DNA of 64,000 nucleotides from JAQBQH01 sp035607415 (lineage in GTDB: Bacteria; Myxococcota_A; Polyangia; Palsa-1104), in assembly GCA_035607415.1 (NCBI GenBank), contig DATNAQ010000031.1, positions 62,001 through 126,000 on the forward strand, given 5' to 3'. Both the position numbers and the translations under genes were made by a program. Below the pieces are notes generated by a model. That model searched no databases, was not told where the DNA came from, and saw only the letters and a list, made by a program, of their open reading frames with translations. Below, piece after piece: positions 27,005-35,672 of the stretch; the first letter of the stretch is position 1, and every line of letters starts with the position of its first letter.

Positions 27005-27450
27005 AACAGCCGCTTCGAGTCGAGCAGCAACGTCACCGGTCCATCGTTGACGAGCTCGACGTGCATCATCGCGCGAAAGCGCCCGGTCGCGACGGGCACG
27101 CCGGTCGCGCGCGCCGCCGCGACGAAGCGCTCGTACATCTGCTCGGCCGGCCCCGGCGCCATCGCCTTGACGAACGACGGCCGCCGCCCCTTGCGTGCGT
27201 CGCCGTACAGCGTGAACTGGCTCACGACGAGCAGCGAGCCGCCGACGTCGACGACCGAGCGGTTCATGTTGCCCTCGTCGTCGGCGAAAATGCGCAGGCC
27301 GACGACCTTGTCGACGAGGTAGCGCAGATCGTCATCGGTGTCTTCATCACCGGCGCCGAGCAGCACGCACAGGCCGTGACCGATGCGGCCCGTGACCTCG
27401 TCACCCACGCGCACCTCGGCGCGGCTCACCCTCTGGACCACCGCACGCAC
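27001..27450 (-). CDS. dtd: D-aminoacyl-tRNA deacylase
   Basis: A 149-residue protein of normal Dtd length that removes D-amino acids (and glycine from tRNA-Ala) to protect translation. It opens with RAVVQRVSRAEVRV and has the active-site signatures LLVVSQFTLYGDARKGRRPSF and MMHVELVNDGPVT (the cross-subunit G-P motif reads D-G-P). Unusually it heads an operon for two outer-membrane barrels and a lipoprotein. Longer upstream frames run into the divergent subtilase. GTG 27450 matches the family start. Confidence 0.94.
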   Translation of the reverse strand: MRAVVQRVSRAEVRVGDEVTGRIGHGLCVLLGAGDEDTDDDLRYLVDKVVGLRIFADDEGNMNRSVVDVGGSLLVVSQFTLYGDARKGRRPSFVKAMAPGPAEQMYERFVAAARATGVPVATGRFRAMMHVELVNDGPVTLLLDSKRLF

Positions 27451-27487
27451 CGCCGTCTGATAACATCCCGTGCCGGGTCGCCTCAAG

Positions 27488-29887
27488 ATGCGCCGTTCGC
27501 TCCCCCTCATTATTAATGTCGCCCTCGCCGCCGCGATCGCGCCAAACACCTTCGCGGCGCCGACGATCGTCGGCCGCGTGGGCCTCGTGGCCGCGGGCAG
27601 CCTCGCCGCCGATGCGCTCGGCACCGGCGCCCCCGGCAGCCGCGCCCGCGACGGCCGCGCGCTCGTGACCGTCCGCATCCCCGGCGGCGCCGCGCGCCTG
27701 CGCCAGGCCGGCTTCGACGCACGACCGCTCGCCGGCGACATCGCCGATCTGCGCGCCACGCCTGCCGATCTGCGACGCCTGGTCGCGCTCCCCGGCGTCG
27801 TCGCCGTCGAAGAGCGCCGCATCCTGCGTCCACTGCTCGACGCCTCGGGCCCCGCCATCAACGCCCCCGCCGCGCGCGCTGCCACCGGCCTCGACGGCAC
27901 CGGGGCGCTCGTCGCCGTCATCGATACCGGCGTCGACTTCCGCCACGCCGATCTGCGCCGCGCCGACGGCACCACGCGAATCGTCTCGATCCTCGACTAC
28001 ATGCACAACCGCGGCGCCCTGCACCCCGAGCTGCCCGACTACGACGGCGGCGCCATCTGGCTCCAGCCCGACATCGACGCTACCCTCGCCGCCGACGCCG
28101 GCGGCCCGACGCCCCCCGCGCCGGTCGCCGAGGTCGACCTCAACGGGCACGGCACCCACGTCGCGGGCATCGCCGCCTCCAACGGCCTCGCCACCGGCAA
28201 CGGCCTGCCCGCCGGCCGCTATGTCGGCGTCGCGCCCGGCGCCGGCCTCGTCGTCGTGCAAGGAACCCACGGCGACGCCACCTTCACCGACTCCGACGTG
28301 ATCGCCGGCTGCCGCTTCGCCGTCGACGAAGGCGCGCGCCTCGGCATGCCTGTCGTCGCCAACCTGAGCCTCGGCAGCAACAGCGGCCCGCACGACGGCA
28401 CCAGTGATCTCGAGGTCGCCCTCGACGCGCTCTTCCCCGCCGACCAACCGGGTCGCGCCCTCGTCGTCGCCGCCGGCAACGAAGGCGGCCGGGACCAGCA
28501 CGCCGGCGCCTGGGCGCTCGACGGCCGTGTCACCATCGACGTCCAGAACCCCAGCAGCAGCCTGCCCGACGCGCAGCTCGCCTTCGAGATCTGGCGCACC
28601 GGCTCGTTCTCGATCACGGTCGTCTCGCCGGCCGGCCACCGCTACGGCCCGGTCAAGTCCGGCACCTCCTTCAACGGACCGTCGAGCCGCGAAGGACAGG
28701 TGCTCGTCGACAACGGCGCCTCGAGCGCCCCGCGCGCCGACGGACGCCAGCCGGCGAGCGTCACCATCGCCGGCCCGGCCGGCGGCGCACCGGCCGGCGG
28801 CCACTGGCAGCTCATCTTCGACGGCCAGGCCCACCGCTGGGACATCTGGATCAGCAACGATCCCGGTGGCGCCACGCCCGCGCACTTCATCGACCGCGTG
28901 GCCGAAGACGATCGCCTCGACATGCCGGCCACCGCGCACAACGCCATCACCGTCGGCTCCTTCATCACGCGCAACAGCTGGACCACCAAAGACGGCGACC
29001 CGATCATGCGCAGCGGTGTCATCGGCGCGCCTTCCAGCTTCTCGTCCAACGGACCGACCGCCGACGACCGCTTCGCGCCCGACGTGATCGCGCCCGGCGA
29101 ATACATCGTTTCGGCGCTCTCGGCCGATGCCAGCCCCGACAATCCCAACTCCGCCTTTTTCGTCTCGCCCGGCAACCACCTCGCCTGGGCCGACGACGGC
29201 GTCCACGGCGTCCTGCGCGGCACATCGCAGGCGGTGCCGCACGCGGCCGGCGCCATTGCGCTCCTGTTCCAGGCCGATCCCACGCTCACGTCGAGCGCGG
29301 TGCGCGAGATCCTCCGCGTCAGCGCGCACGACGGCGGCGCCGGCTACACGCCCAAGCTCGGCTTCGGCAAGCTCGACGTGCTCGCCGCCACACAGTTCGC
29401 GCTCGGCGCCCGCGGCGCCGCGGTCAGCGCCACCGCCTCGTCGGTCGGCGTCAGCCGAGACGTCGTCCCGCCCGGCGACGAGACAACCGTGGTCACCGTC
29501 ACGCCGCGAGCCGACGACGGCACTCCGCTCGGACCCGGCCGGGCGGTCATCATCAGCGCCAGCGCCGGCGAGCCGACCGGCGACGTGGTCGACGTCGGCA
29601 GCGGCCGCTACGAGCGCACGTTCGCCGCCCACGCACCTCGCGGCACCACCGCCGTGGTCACCGTCACGGTCGACGGGGTCGCGCTCGCCGCACACCCCGC
29701 CATCTACATCGTCAACGCCCGCTCCGAGATCGGCTCCCCCTTCGCCGCCGGCGGCGGCTGCGCCACGGCCGGAGACGCCCGCCACCCGGCAGCGGCGCTC
29801 GTCCTCATCCTGGCCGTCACCGCCGCCCTCGTCGCCGGGCGCAGAAAGTCGCGCCGACGCCCTGCCGGCCGTACGCTCGATGCGTGA
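27488..29887 (+). CDS. Secreted subtilisin-like protease with a MYXO-CTERM-like tail
   Basis: A 799-residue S8 peptidase with a signal peptide (MRRSLPLIINVALAAAIAPN, then TFAA) and a propeptide-like region to ~residue 130. The catalytic triad is D146 (VAVIDTGVDF), H221 (LNGHGTHVAGIAA) and S580 (GTSQAVPHAAGAIALL). Between H and S there is an inserted beta domain. After the protease lies an Ig-like domain of ~110 residues. The C-terminus has GGGCATAG, a hydrophobic segment and RRKSRRR, which resembles the MYXO-CTERM sorting tail of Myxococcota. A surface-anchored or shed protease. ATG 27488 fits the signal peptide; GTG 27470 is possible. Confidence 0.9.
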   Translation: MRRSLPLIINVALAAAIAPNTFAAPTIVGRVGLVAAGSLAADALGTGAPGSRARDGRALVTVRIPGGAARLRQAGFDARPLAGDIADLRATPADLRRLVALPGVVAVEERRILRPLLDASGPAINAPAARAATGLDGTGALVAVIDTGVDFRHADLRRADGTTRIVSILDYMHNRGALHPELPDYDGGAIWLQPDIDATLAADAGGPTPPAPVAEVDLNGHGTHVAGIAASNGLATGNGLPAGRYVGVAPGAGLVVVQGTHGDATFTDSDVIAGCRFAVDEGARLGMPVVANLSLGSNSGPHDGTSDLEVALDALFPADQPGRALVVAAGNEGGRDQHAGAWALDGRVTIDVQNPSSSLPDAQLAFEIWRTGSFSITVVSPAGHRYGPVKSGTSFNGPSSREGQVLVDNGASSAPRADGRQPASVTIAGPAGGAPAGGHWQLIFDGQAHRWDIWISNDPGGATPAHFIDRVAEDDRLDMPATAHNAITVGSFITRNSWTTKDGDPIMRSGVIGAPSSFSSNGPTADDRFAPDVIAPGEYIVSALSADASPDNPNSAFFVSPGNHLAWADDGVHGVLRGTSQAVPHAAGAIALLFQADPTLTSSAVREILRVSAHDGGAGYTPKLGFGKLDVLAATQFALGARGAAVSATASSVGVSRDVVPPGDETTVVTVTPRADDGTPLGPGRAVIISASAGEPTGDVVDVGSGRYERTFAAHAPRGTTAVVTVTVDGVALAAHPAIYIVNARSEIGSPFAAGGGCATAGDARHPAAALVLILAVTAALVAGRRKSRRRPAGRTLDA

Positions 29888-29935
29888 TGCAGGCAACCCC
29901 GCAGCCCCGCCCCGCGCCCAATCGGCGGAGTCGCC

Positions 29936-29964
29936 TTGCACCCCCTACGCCCCACGACTATAGT
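29936..29964 (+). promoter_or_regulatory. Promoter of the Cys-rich lipoprotein/permease operon
   Basis: TTGCAC (29936-29941), a 17-base spacer and TATAGT (29959-29964, five of six to consensus) precede ATG 29975 by ten bases. One of the best -10 boxes in the window; the leader would be about four bases. Confidence 0.65.
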
Positions 29965-29974
29965 CCGCCCCCTC

Positions 29975-30511
29975 ATGTGGCGCGCTCCGCTGGTCGCCCT
30001 CCTTCTCGTCGCCGGTTGCGGCGCGAAGATCGGTGACTCGTGCAAGACCAACATCGACTGCAGCCCGCTCGGCGATCGCTTCTGCGATCTCGCCTCGCCC
30101 AACGGCTATTGCACGCAGGAAGACTGCACGTTCAAAGACAACAACAACTCGACGTGCCCGTCGGAAGCCACCTGCATCCGCTTCTTCACGCCCATCGACG
30201 GCGAGGTCTGCCACACCGACTTGGCAACCGAGCCGGTTCCGTTCTCCAGGGCCGACTGTCCCGACGTCGACGACCGCTGCGTCTGCGACGTCACCAACGA
30301 CGACGGCAGCTGCCAGGGCAACCTCGGCCACTGCGCACCGAGCGCCACCGAGCGCCACTGGTGCATGCTGAGCTGCGAGCACGACAGCGACTGCCGCGAC
30401 GGCTACCAGTGCCGTCACACCGGCACCTTCGGCGCCGAGCCGCTGCCCACGTTCGCGAACCCCGTCGGCAGGCCCGCGAAGTTCTGCGCCCCGAAGCCCA
30501 CCCCGTTCTGA
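29975..30511 (+). CDS. Cysteine-rich lipoprotein of unknown function
   Basis: A 178-residue protein with a lipoprotein signal (MWRAPLVALLLVAGCGAKIG, lipidated C15). The mature part has 16 or more Cys in short spaced groups (SCKTNIDCSPLGDRFC, NGYCTQEDC, DRCVCDVTND, HWCMLSCEHDSDC, GYQCRHTG). Such disulfide-rich repeats are common in myxobacterial secreted proteins of unknown role. The ATG is fixed by the promoter and signal; the open frame starts 13 codons earlier but lacks a signal. It ends nine bases before the permease gene, so it may belong to the transporter. Confidence 0.75.
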   Translation: MWRAPLVALLLVAGCGAKIGDSCKTNIDCSPLGDRFCDLASPNGYCTQEDCTFKDNNNSTCPSEATCIRFFTPIDGEVCHTDLATEPVPFSRADCPDVDDRCVCDVTNDDGSCQGNLGHCAPSATERHWCMLSCEHDSDCRDGYQCRHTGTFGAEPLPTFANPVGRPAKFCAPKPTPF

Positions 30512-30520
30512 TCCGGGCGG

Positions 30521-31449
<929 letters not shown>

Positions 31450-31453
<4 letters not shown>

Positions 31454-32277
31454 TCCGCGCGCTTCAGCGGCTCGGCATCGGCCCCGCGGTCGGCCTCCTC
31501 CTGCTCGCGATCTTCTTCGTGTGCGCGATCGTCGGCCCGTACGTGGCGCCGTACGGTCCCGAAACGCAGAACCTCAGCCACCTCCTCGAGAAGCCGAGCC
31601 ACGCGCACCTCCTCGGCACCGACGAAAACGGCTGCGATCTGCTCTCGCAGCTCCTCTGGGGCGCGCGTCTCGCGGCCGGCATCTCGCTGGCCGTCGTCGG
31701 GCTCTGCCTGGTCATCGGCATCGCCGTCGGCACCATCGCCGGCTACTTCGGCGGCAGCGTCGACGAAGTCATCATGCGCGTCGTCGACGTCCTGCTCGCC
31801 TTCCCCGGCATCCTCCTCAACCTCGCGATCGTGGCCATCGTGCCGACTGCGGGTGTCGGCGTCTTCATCTTCGCGATCACGATCAACGGCTGGGTCGGCT
31901 ACGCGCGCGTCGCCCGCGGCCAGGTGCTGCAAGTACGCGAGCGCGAGTACGTGCAAGCGGCGCGCGCGATCGGCGCCAGCCCGTGGCGCATCATGCTCTG
32001 GCACATCGTGCCCAACACGCTGTCGCCGCTCATCGTGCAGGCGACATTCGGCTTCGCGGGCGTGATCCTCGTCGAGGCAAGCCTGTCGTTCCTCGGTCTC
32101 GGCCGTCTGCACAACTACAGTTGGGGCTCGCTTCTGTCGCAGGGCACGACCTACTTGTGGCGAACGCAACATCTGGCGATGGCGCCCGGCATCGCCATCG
32201 CGCTCGTCGTCCTCGCCTGCAACCTCGTCGGTGACGGCTTGCGCGATCGCTTCGATCCGCGCCGCCTGACCCGCTGA
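31450..32277 (+). CDS. Dipeptide/oligopeptide ABC transporter permease (DppC/OppC type)
   Basis: A 275-residue permease coupled to the previous gene by ATGA. It has the DppC landmarks: AIVGPYVAPYGPETQ after the first segment, HLLGTDENGCDLLSQLLWGA, the coupling loop REREYVQAARAIGASPWRIM followed by HIVPNTLSPLIV, and EASLSFLGLG. It pairs with the DppB-type subunit. The genes after it are a small lipoprotein and, on the other strand, a creatininase-family gene, so the ATP-binding and solute-binding components must lie elsewhere if they exist. Confidence 0.9.
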
Positions 32278-32312
32278 CGACCGCTCGCTCGCCTGGCGGA
32301 CAACGCCCGCGC

Positions 32313-32328
32313 TGGCGCACGGTCTGCA
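32313..32328 (+). promoter_or_regulatory. Candidate sigma-54 promoter
   Basis: TGGCGCACGGTCTGCA keeps the invariant GG and GC dinucleotides ten bases apart (consensus TGGCACG-N4-TTGCA) and lies 31 bases upstream of ATG 32360. A sigma-54 activator is encoded at 47572-48936, but no link between the two is shown. Confidence 0.35.
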
Positions 32329-32359
32329 TCGCTTCGTCAGTCAGACGAAGGAGGCGATC

Positions 32360-32656
32360 ATGCCGAGGATCCTGATGTTTGCCGGCGCCCTGGCGCTCCT
32401 GGTGGGCGGCTGCGCGACGTCGGCCGAGACCGAGCGCCGCGCCGAGACGCATGACCAGCGCGCCCGCAACGCGGCCGCGTACGAGAACTACGACCAGGCG
32501 GCGGCCGAGAAACACGAAGCCGACCGACTGCACGCCAAGGCCGCCGAGGAGCGCGCCAACGAAGCCGCCAGCGGTGAGGCCGTGCCGGAGCCGCTGCCTC
32601 CTCCGCCGGCTGAAGTGCCGCCGGCCGAAGTGCCGCCGCCCGCGCCGGTTCCGTAG
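32360..32656 (+). CDS. Small charged lipoprotein
   Basis: A 98-residue protein with a lipoprotein signal (MPRILMFAGALALLVGGCAT, C18). A ~45-residue charged helix follows, rich in Ala/Glu/Arg/His (NYDQAAAEKHEADRLHAKAA), which is likely a coiled coil. The tail is Pro/Glu-rich with the repeat PPAEVPP. It resembles small Lpp-like or spacer lipoproteins of the outer membrane. A good ribosome site (GAAGGAGG) lies about six bases before ATG 32360. Function unknown. Confidence 0.75.
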   Translation: MPRILMFAGALALLVGGCATSAETERRAETHDQRARNAAAYENYDQAAAEKHEADRLHAKAAEERANEAASGEAVPEPLPPPPAEVPPAEVPPPAPVP

Positions 32657-32659
32657 GCG

Positions 32660-33625
32660 CTACTTCATCTCCGCCATCGACGGCACCGGCAGATTGCCGA
32701 TCCGTCCGCCGAGCGACAGCGTGCCGACCCATCGCATGATCGGCGGCGGCGACTCGGCGCGCCCGGCGAACACGTCCTCGATCCCCGCGACGTAGCGGCG
32801 CACGATCTCGGCTGCGAACACCGCGCCCGCTTGCGGCGTCGCGCGATGCGGCCGACCCGTGTATCCGGGAAACGGCCGCAACGCATTCCAGCCCATGCCT
32901 TCCGCCGCGAAGGTCAGCTCGCGCGACAGCCGATCACGGCCGAGCGCGCGCGCCATCCGCGCCGCCAGCGCCATCGCGCCGGCGGGCCGCACGTCGGGAC
33001 ACGGCGGCAGCGACATGTAATCGGGCGCCACCGACTCGGGCGCGTAGTGCAGCGCCATCGACGTCTCGAAGAAGCCGGCGTGAAAGTCGTTGGCCAGCGC
33101 GCCCATCATCTGCGTGCGCTCGGCCACGTCGGTCACATGCGCGAACGCATCCGCGAACTTCGCAGGCTCGAGAAACAGCATCTCGTTGAGCAGGCCGTTG
33201 AACGGCGCCACCGCGCGCACGCCCGCCGTGCGCAACAGACTCACGCCCGCCTCGATCGCGAGGTTGTGCAGCGGCGCACCGTGAAACGTCATCAGGATCA
33301 CTCTCGTCGCGCCGAGCTCGACGAGCGCACGACATGCCTCGAGCACGAGGTGCCGCACGATCGGATACGCCGTCCGCCGCGTGCCCGGCCCGGGACACGG
33401 CTCGACACCAACCTCGAGATCGGCGCCGACGAGGAGCGGCCAATCGTGCGCCTTGCCGAGCGCCTCGTGCACCTCGCGAACGAGGCCGATGCTGATCAGA
33501 CGATCATTGTGCAGCGACAGATGCGGCCCGTGATACTCGACCGGATTGACGGTCAGATACACCGGCGCTCCGCTCTTCACCCTCCGGCGCGCCTCTTGAT
33601 GCGGAATATCGAGGAGCGAAATCAC
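32660..33625 (-). CDS. Creatininase-family amidohydrolase
   Basis: A 321-residue protein of the creatinine amidohydrolase family. The opening metal-site segment is LTVNPVEYHGPHLSLHNDRL, followed by ATRVILMTFHGAPLHNLAIE and later NDFHAGFFETSMALHYAPE, each matching family motifs with metal-binding His/Glu/Asp. Family members open cyclic amides or deformylate intermediates (creatininase, MftE, FAPy deformylase). The substrate here is unknown. A GTG start at 33625 gives MISLLDIPHQEA. It is 12 bases downstream of the nitrilase-like gene on the same strand; two amide hydrolases together may act in one pathway. Confidence 0.85.
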   Translation of the reverse strand: MISLLDIPHQEARRRVKSGAPVYLTVNPVEYHGPHLSLHNDRLISIGLVREVHEALGKAHDWPLLVGADLEVGVEPCPGPGTRRTAYPIVRHLVLEACRALVELGATRVILMTFHGAPLHNLAIEAGVSLLRTAGVRAVAPFNGLLNEMLFLEPAKFADAFAHVTDVAERTQMMGALANDFHAGFFETSMALHYAPESVAPDYMSLPPCPDVRPAGAMALAARMARALGRDRLSRELTFAAEGMGWNALRPFPGYTGRPHRATPQAGAVFAAEIVRRYVAGIEDVFAGRAESPPPIMRWVGTLSLGGRIGNLPVPSMAEMK

Positions 33626-33637
33626 CGGTGCAGTATC

Positions 33638-34519
33638 TCACAGCGAAACTGTGATCGGATACTGGCCCAGCGTCAGCGCCGGCTTCCAACGCGACTTGGG
33701 CACCGCCACGCGCCCGCGCCGCCCCGGCAGATTGCACATCGTCACGAAGTCGCGCGCCTCGCCGTCGTCGTAGACATGAAAGCCGCTGCGCAGCGATCGC
33801 GGATGCGGCCACGACTTGCGCGGCCGTGTGCGCCGCCTCGCATCGAGCACCTCCTCGACTTGCAGCGCGAGCGGCTGGCGCCCGGGGTGGCTCGGCAGGT
33901 GAAACGCATTGACGTGCAACGTCGTTTCCGCGGCGCCGGTCTCGATCGCCTCGCCGAGAAGGCGCGAGGCGACGCGCTCGGCGCCATACGCGAAATTGCC
34001 GAGCACGACCATCACGCCGCACGCGAGCTCGGCCGGCGAGAACTGCAGAAACGCCGCCACGTCCGAGCACACGAGGAAGCGCACGTCGATGACCGCATCC
34101 TGCCAGTCGAGCCGCACGCGATTGATCCGATCGTAAGCGGTCACGCCGATGCCCGGCCCGCCCTCGGCCGGATCCATCTCGAACGACTGTGGCGTCACCT
34201 TCGCTTGCGGAACATGCACCGATCCGTGTCGCGTGAAGATCACGATCGCGTTGTAGCGCGCCTCGGGATCTCGCCCCGGCAGATCCTCGTGCAGGTCGGG
34301 CCCGACGTTGAGCGTCGCAACTATATTAATGTTACGCGCCTGCGCCAGCGCCACGAGCCGCGCGAACGCGATCCCCGATCCGCGCGGGGTCCACGCCACG
34401 TATTCGGGGAGAAACGCCGTCTCGCCTTCGCCGACGTCTTCGAGCGCACGCAACGCCCGCTCGAGCATCTCGGCCTCGCTGCCGAGCTGTAACGCGATCA
34501 GATGGAAATCGGAGATCAC
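33638..34519 (-). CDS. Carbon-nitrogen hydrolase (nitrilase superfamily)
   Basis: A 293-residue protein with a recognisable nitrilase-type E-K-C triad: Glu in TAFLPEYVAWTP, Lys in HVPQAKVTPQSFEM and Cys in DVRFLVCSDVAAFLQF. Such enzymes cleave non-peptide C-N bonds in amides, carbamoyl compounds or nitriles. The motif surroundings are divergent, so the class is uncertain. A TAGGCT box lies six bases before GTG 34519. It precedes the creatininase-family gene by 12 bases, suggesting a two-gene operon. Confidence 0.75.
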   Translation of the reverse strand: MISDFHLIALQLGSEAEMLERALRALEDVGEGETAFLPEYVAWTPRGSGIAFARLVALAQARNINIVATLNVGPDLHEDLPGRDPEARYNAIVIFTRHGSVHVPQAKVTPQSFEMDPAEGGPGIGVTAYDRINRVRLDWQDAVIDVRFLVCSDVAAFLQFSPAELACGVMVVLGNFAYGAERVASRLLGEAIETGAAETTLHVNAFHLPSHPGRQPLALQVEEVLDARRRTRPRKSWPHPRSLRSGFHVYDDGEARDFVTMCNLPGRRGRVAVPKSRWKPALTLGQYPITVSL

Positions 34520-34546
34520 CCCGCGAGCCTACCGCACTTCGCGGCG

Positions 34547-35110
34547 CTACGCGGCCAGGGCGCACGCCTCCGCTTCATCGCGCAGAAGCTCTTGCATGCG
34601 CTTGCGCGCGTGAAACAGGCGCGACATGACGGTGCCGACCGAGCAGCTCATCGCCTCGGCGATCTCGAGATACGACAGCCCCTGCAGCTCGCGCAGCACC
34701 AGCGTCGTGCGATGCTTCTCCGAGAGCTGCGACATGGCCAGGCCGATGCGGCCGCCGAGCTCGCCGCCCTCCACCGCGCGCGTCGGATCGTCGTCGCCCG
34801 ACAAGATCCCCTGCACGTCGTCGAGCGCGACCAGGTTCGGCGCGCGATGGCGCAGCCGATCGATGCACACGTTCACCACGATCCGATGCAGCCACGTCCC
34901 GAACTGCGCCTGCTTGTCGAAGCGCGGCAGCCCGCGATACGCGCGCATGAACGCTTCCTGACACGCGTCGCGCGCGTCCTCGCGGTTTCGCAGCACGCCG
35001 ACGGCGACCGCCAGCGCCCGCTGCTGATGTCGGCGTACCAGCCACTCGAACGCCGCTTCCTTCCCGCGTTGCGCAGCCGCCACTGCCTCCGAGTCCTCAC
35101 GATAGGCCAT
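34547..35110 (-). CDS. ECF-type RNA polymerase sigma factor
   Basis: A 187-residue sigma-70 family factor with regions 2 and 4 only. Region 2 is FEWLVRRHQQRALAVAVGVL, NREDARDACQEAFMRAYRGL and FGTWLHRIVVNVCIDRLR. Region 4 is LSEKHRTTLVLRELQGLSYL, EIAEAMSCSVGTVMSRLFHARKR split across the helix-turn-helix. It should direct RNA polymerase to stress or envelope promoters. No anti-sigma gene is adjacent: the downstream gene is the nitrilase-like protein and the upstream neighbour is divergent. ATG 35110. Confidence 0.92.
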   Translation of the reverse strand: MAYREDSEAVAAAQRGKEAAFEWLVRRHQQRALAVAVGVLRNREDARDACQEAFMRAYRGLPRFDKQAQFGTWLHRIVVNVCIDRLRHRAPNLVALDDVQGILSGDDDPTRAVEGGELGGRIGLAMSQLSEKHRTTLVLRELQGLSYLEIAEAMSCSVGTVMSRLFHARKRMQELLRDEAEACALAA

Positions 35111-35361
35111 GACGAGCGACGGCTATTGCAAGCCGGTAGCCAACACGAAGTGCCCGAAAGTCGCGGCCCCGCCGCCGAGCGAGCGAGGCGACTGTGCAGC
35201 GGCGGTCACGCGTACGGTGTGGCGTCCTGGTCACGGTCTGCACGGCGCGCAAAGATTCGTATACCGGTTGCCAGTCTCCTCTAGTTGCCACTCCTCCCGT
35301 CGACAAACGCGCGAAATCACGCGCCCACACGTCGGCACGCGCATCGCAATGTGCGCCCGAC
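35111..35361. other. Intergenic region between sigma factor and small gene
   Basis: A 251-base gap, the longest in the window, between divergent genes. It contains the heptamer GTTGCCA twice in direct orientation (35267-35273 and 35284-35290), each followed by a CTCC-type run, and the short palindrome-like TATACCGG. No coding signal, RNA gene or clear terminator is seen. Confidence 0.4.
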
Positions 35362-35667
35362 ATGCGCAACGACCCACTCGTCAAGCTACTGATCGAGATC
35401 CATCAAAACGTCGATCTGCTCTGTGAAGATCTCGAGCAAGATCGCCCCGACCTCGCCACCGCGATCCGCGAGCACGCCGCGTGGATTCCGCGACCGGACG
35501 AGCTTCTGCGCGGCGCGCAGCCGTCGACGAAAGCGACGGTGCGCCGCCTCGGCCCGCTGCTCTACGACGCGCTCGACGAAGGGCTCGTCGACGCGCGACA
35601 GTTCGACGCGCTCATGGTCGAGCGTGCGCGCGCCGAACGCGTGCTCGACGGCAGGGGCTCGCGATGA
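35362..35667 (+). CDS. Small protein of unknown function
   Basis: A 101-residue, acidic, probably helical cytoplasmic protein beginning MRNDPLVKLLIEIHQNVDLL. It has no signal peptide, Cys or known motif. Segments DLATAIREHAAWIPRPDELL and LLYDALDEGLVDARQFDALM suggest helical pairs. ATG 35362 is the only clear start, and a CAATGT box sits nine bases before it. It converges with the PBP4 gene, leaving five bases between stops. I do not recognise the family. Confidence 0.55.
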   Translation: MRNDPLVKLLIEIHQNVDLLCEDLEQDRPDLATAIREHAAWIPRPDELLRGAQPSTKATVRRLGPLLYDALDEGLVDARQFDALMVERARAERVLDGRGSR

Positions 35668-35672
35668 TCGCG

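Noticed and set aside
35194..35361. N-terminal extension of the small gene at 35362
   Set aside because: The upstream part of the frame is Arg/Thr-rich, unlike the acidic downstream protein, and overlaps probable promoter sequence of the divergent sigma gene.
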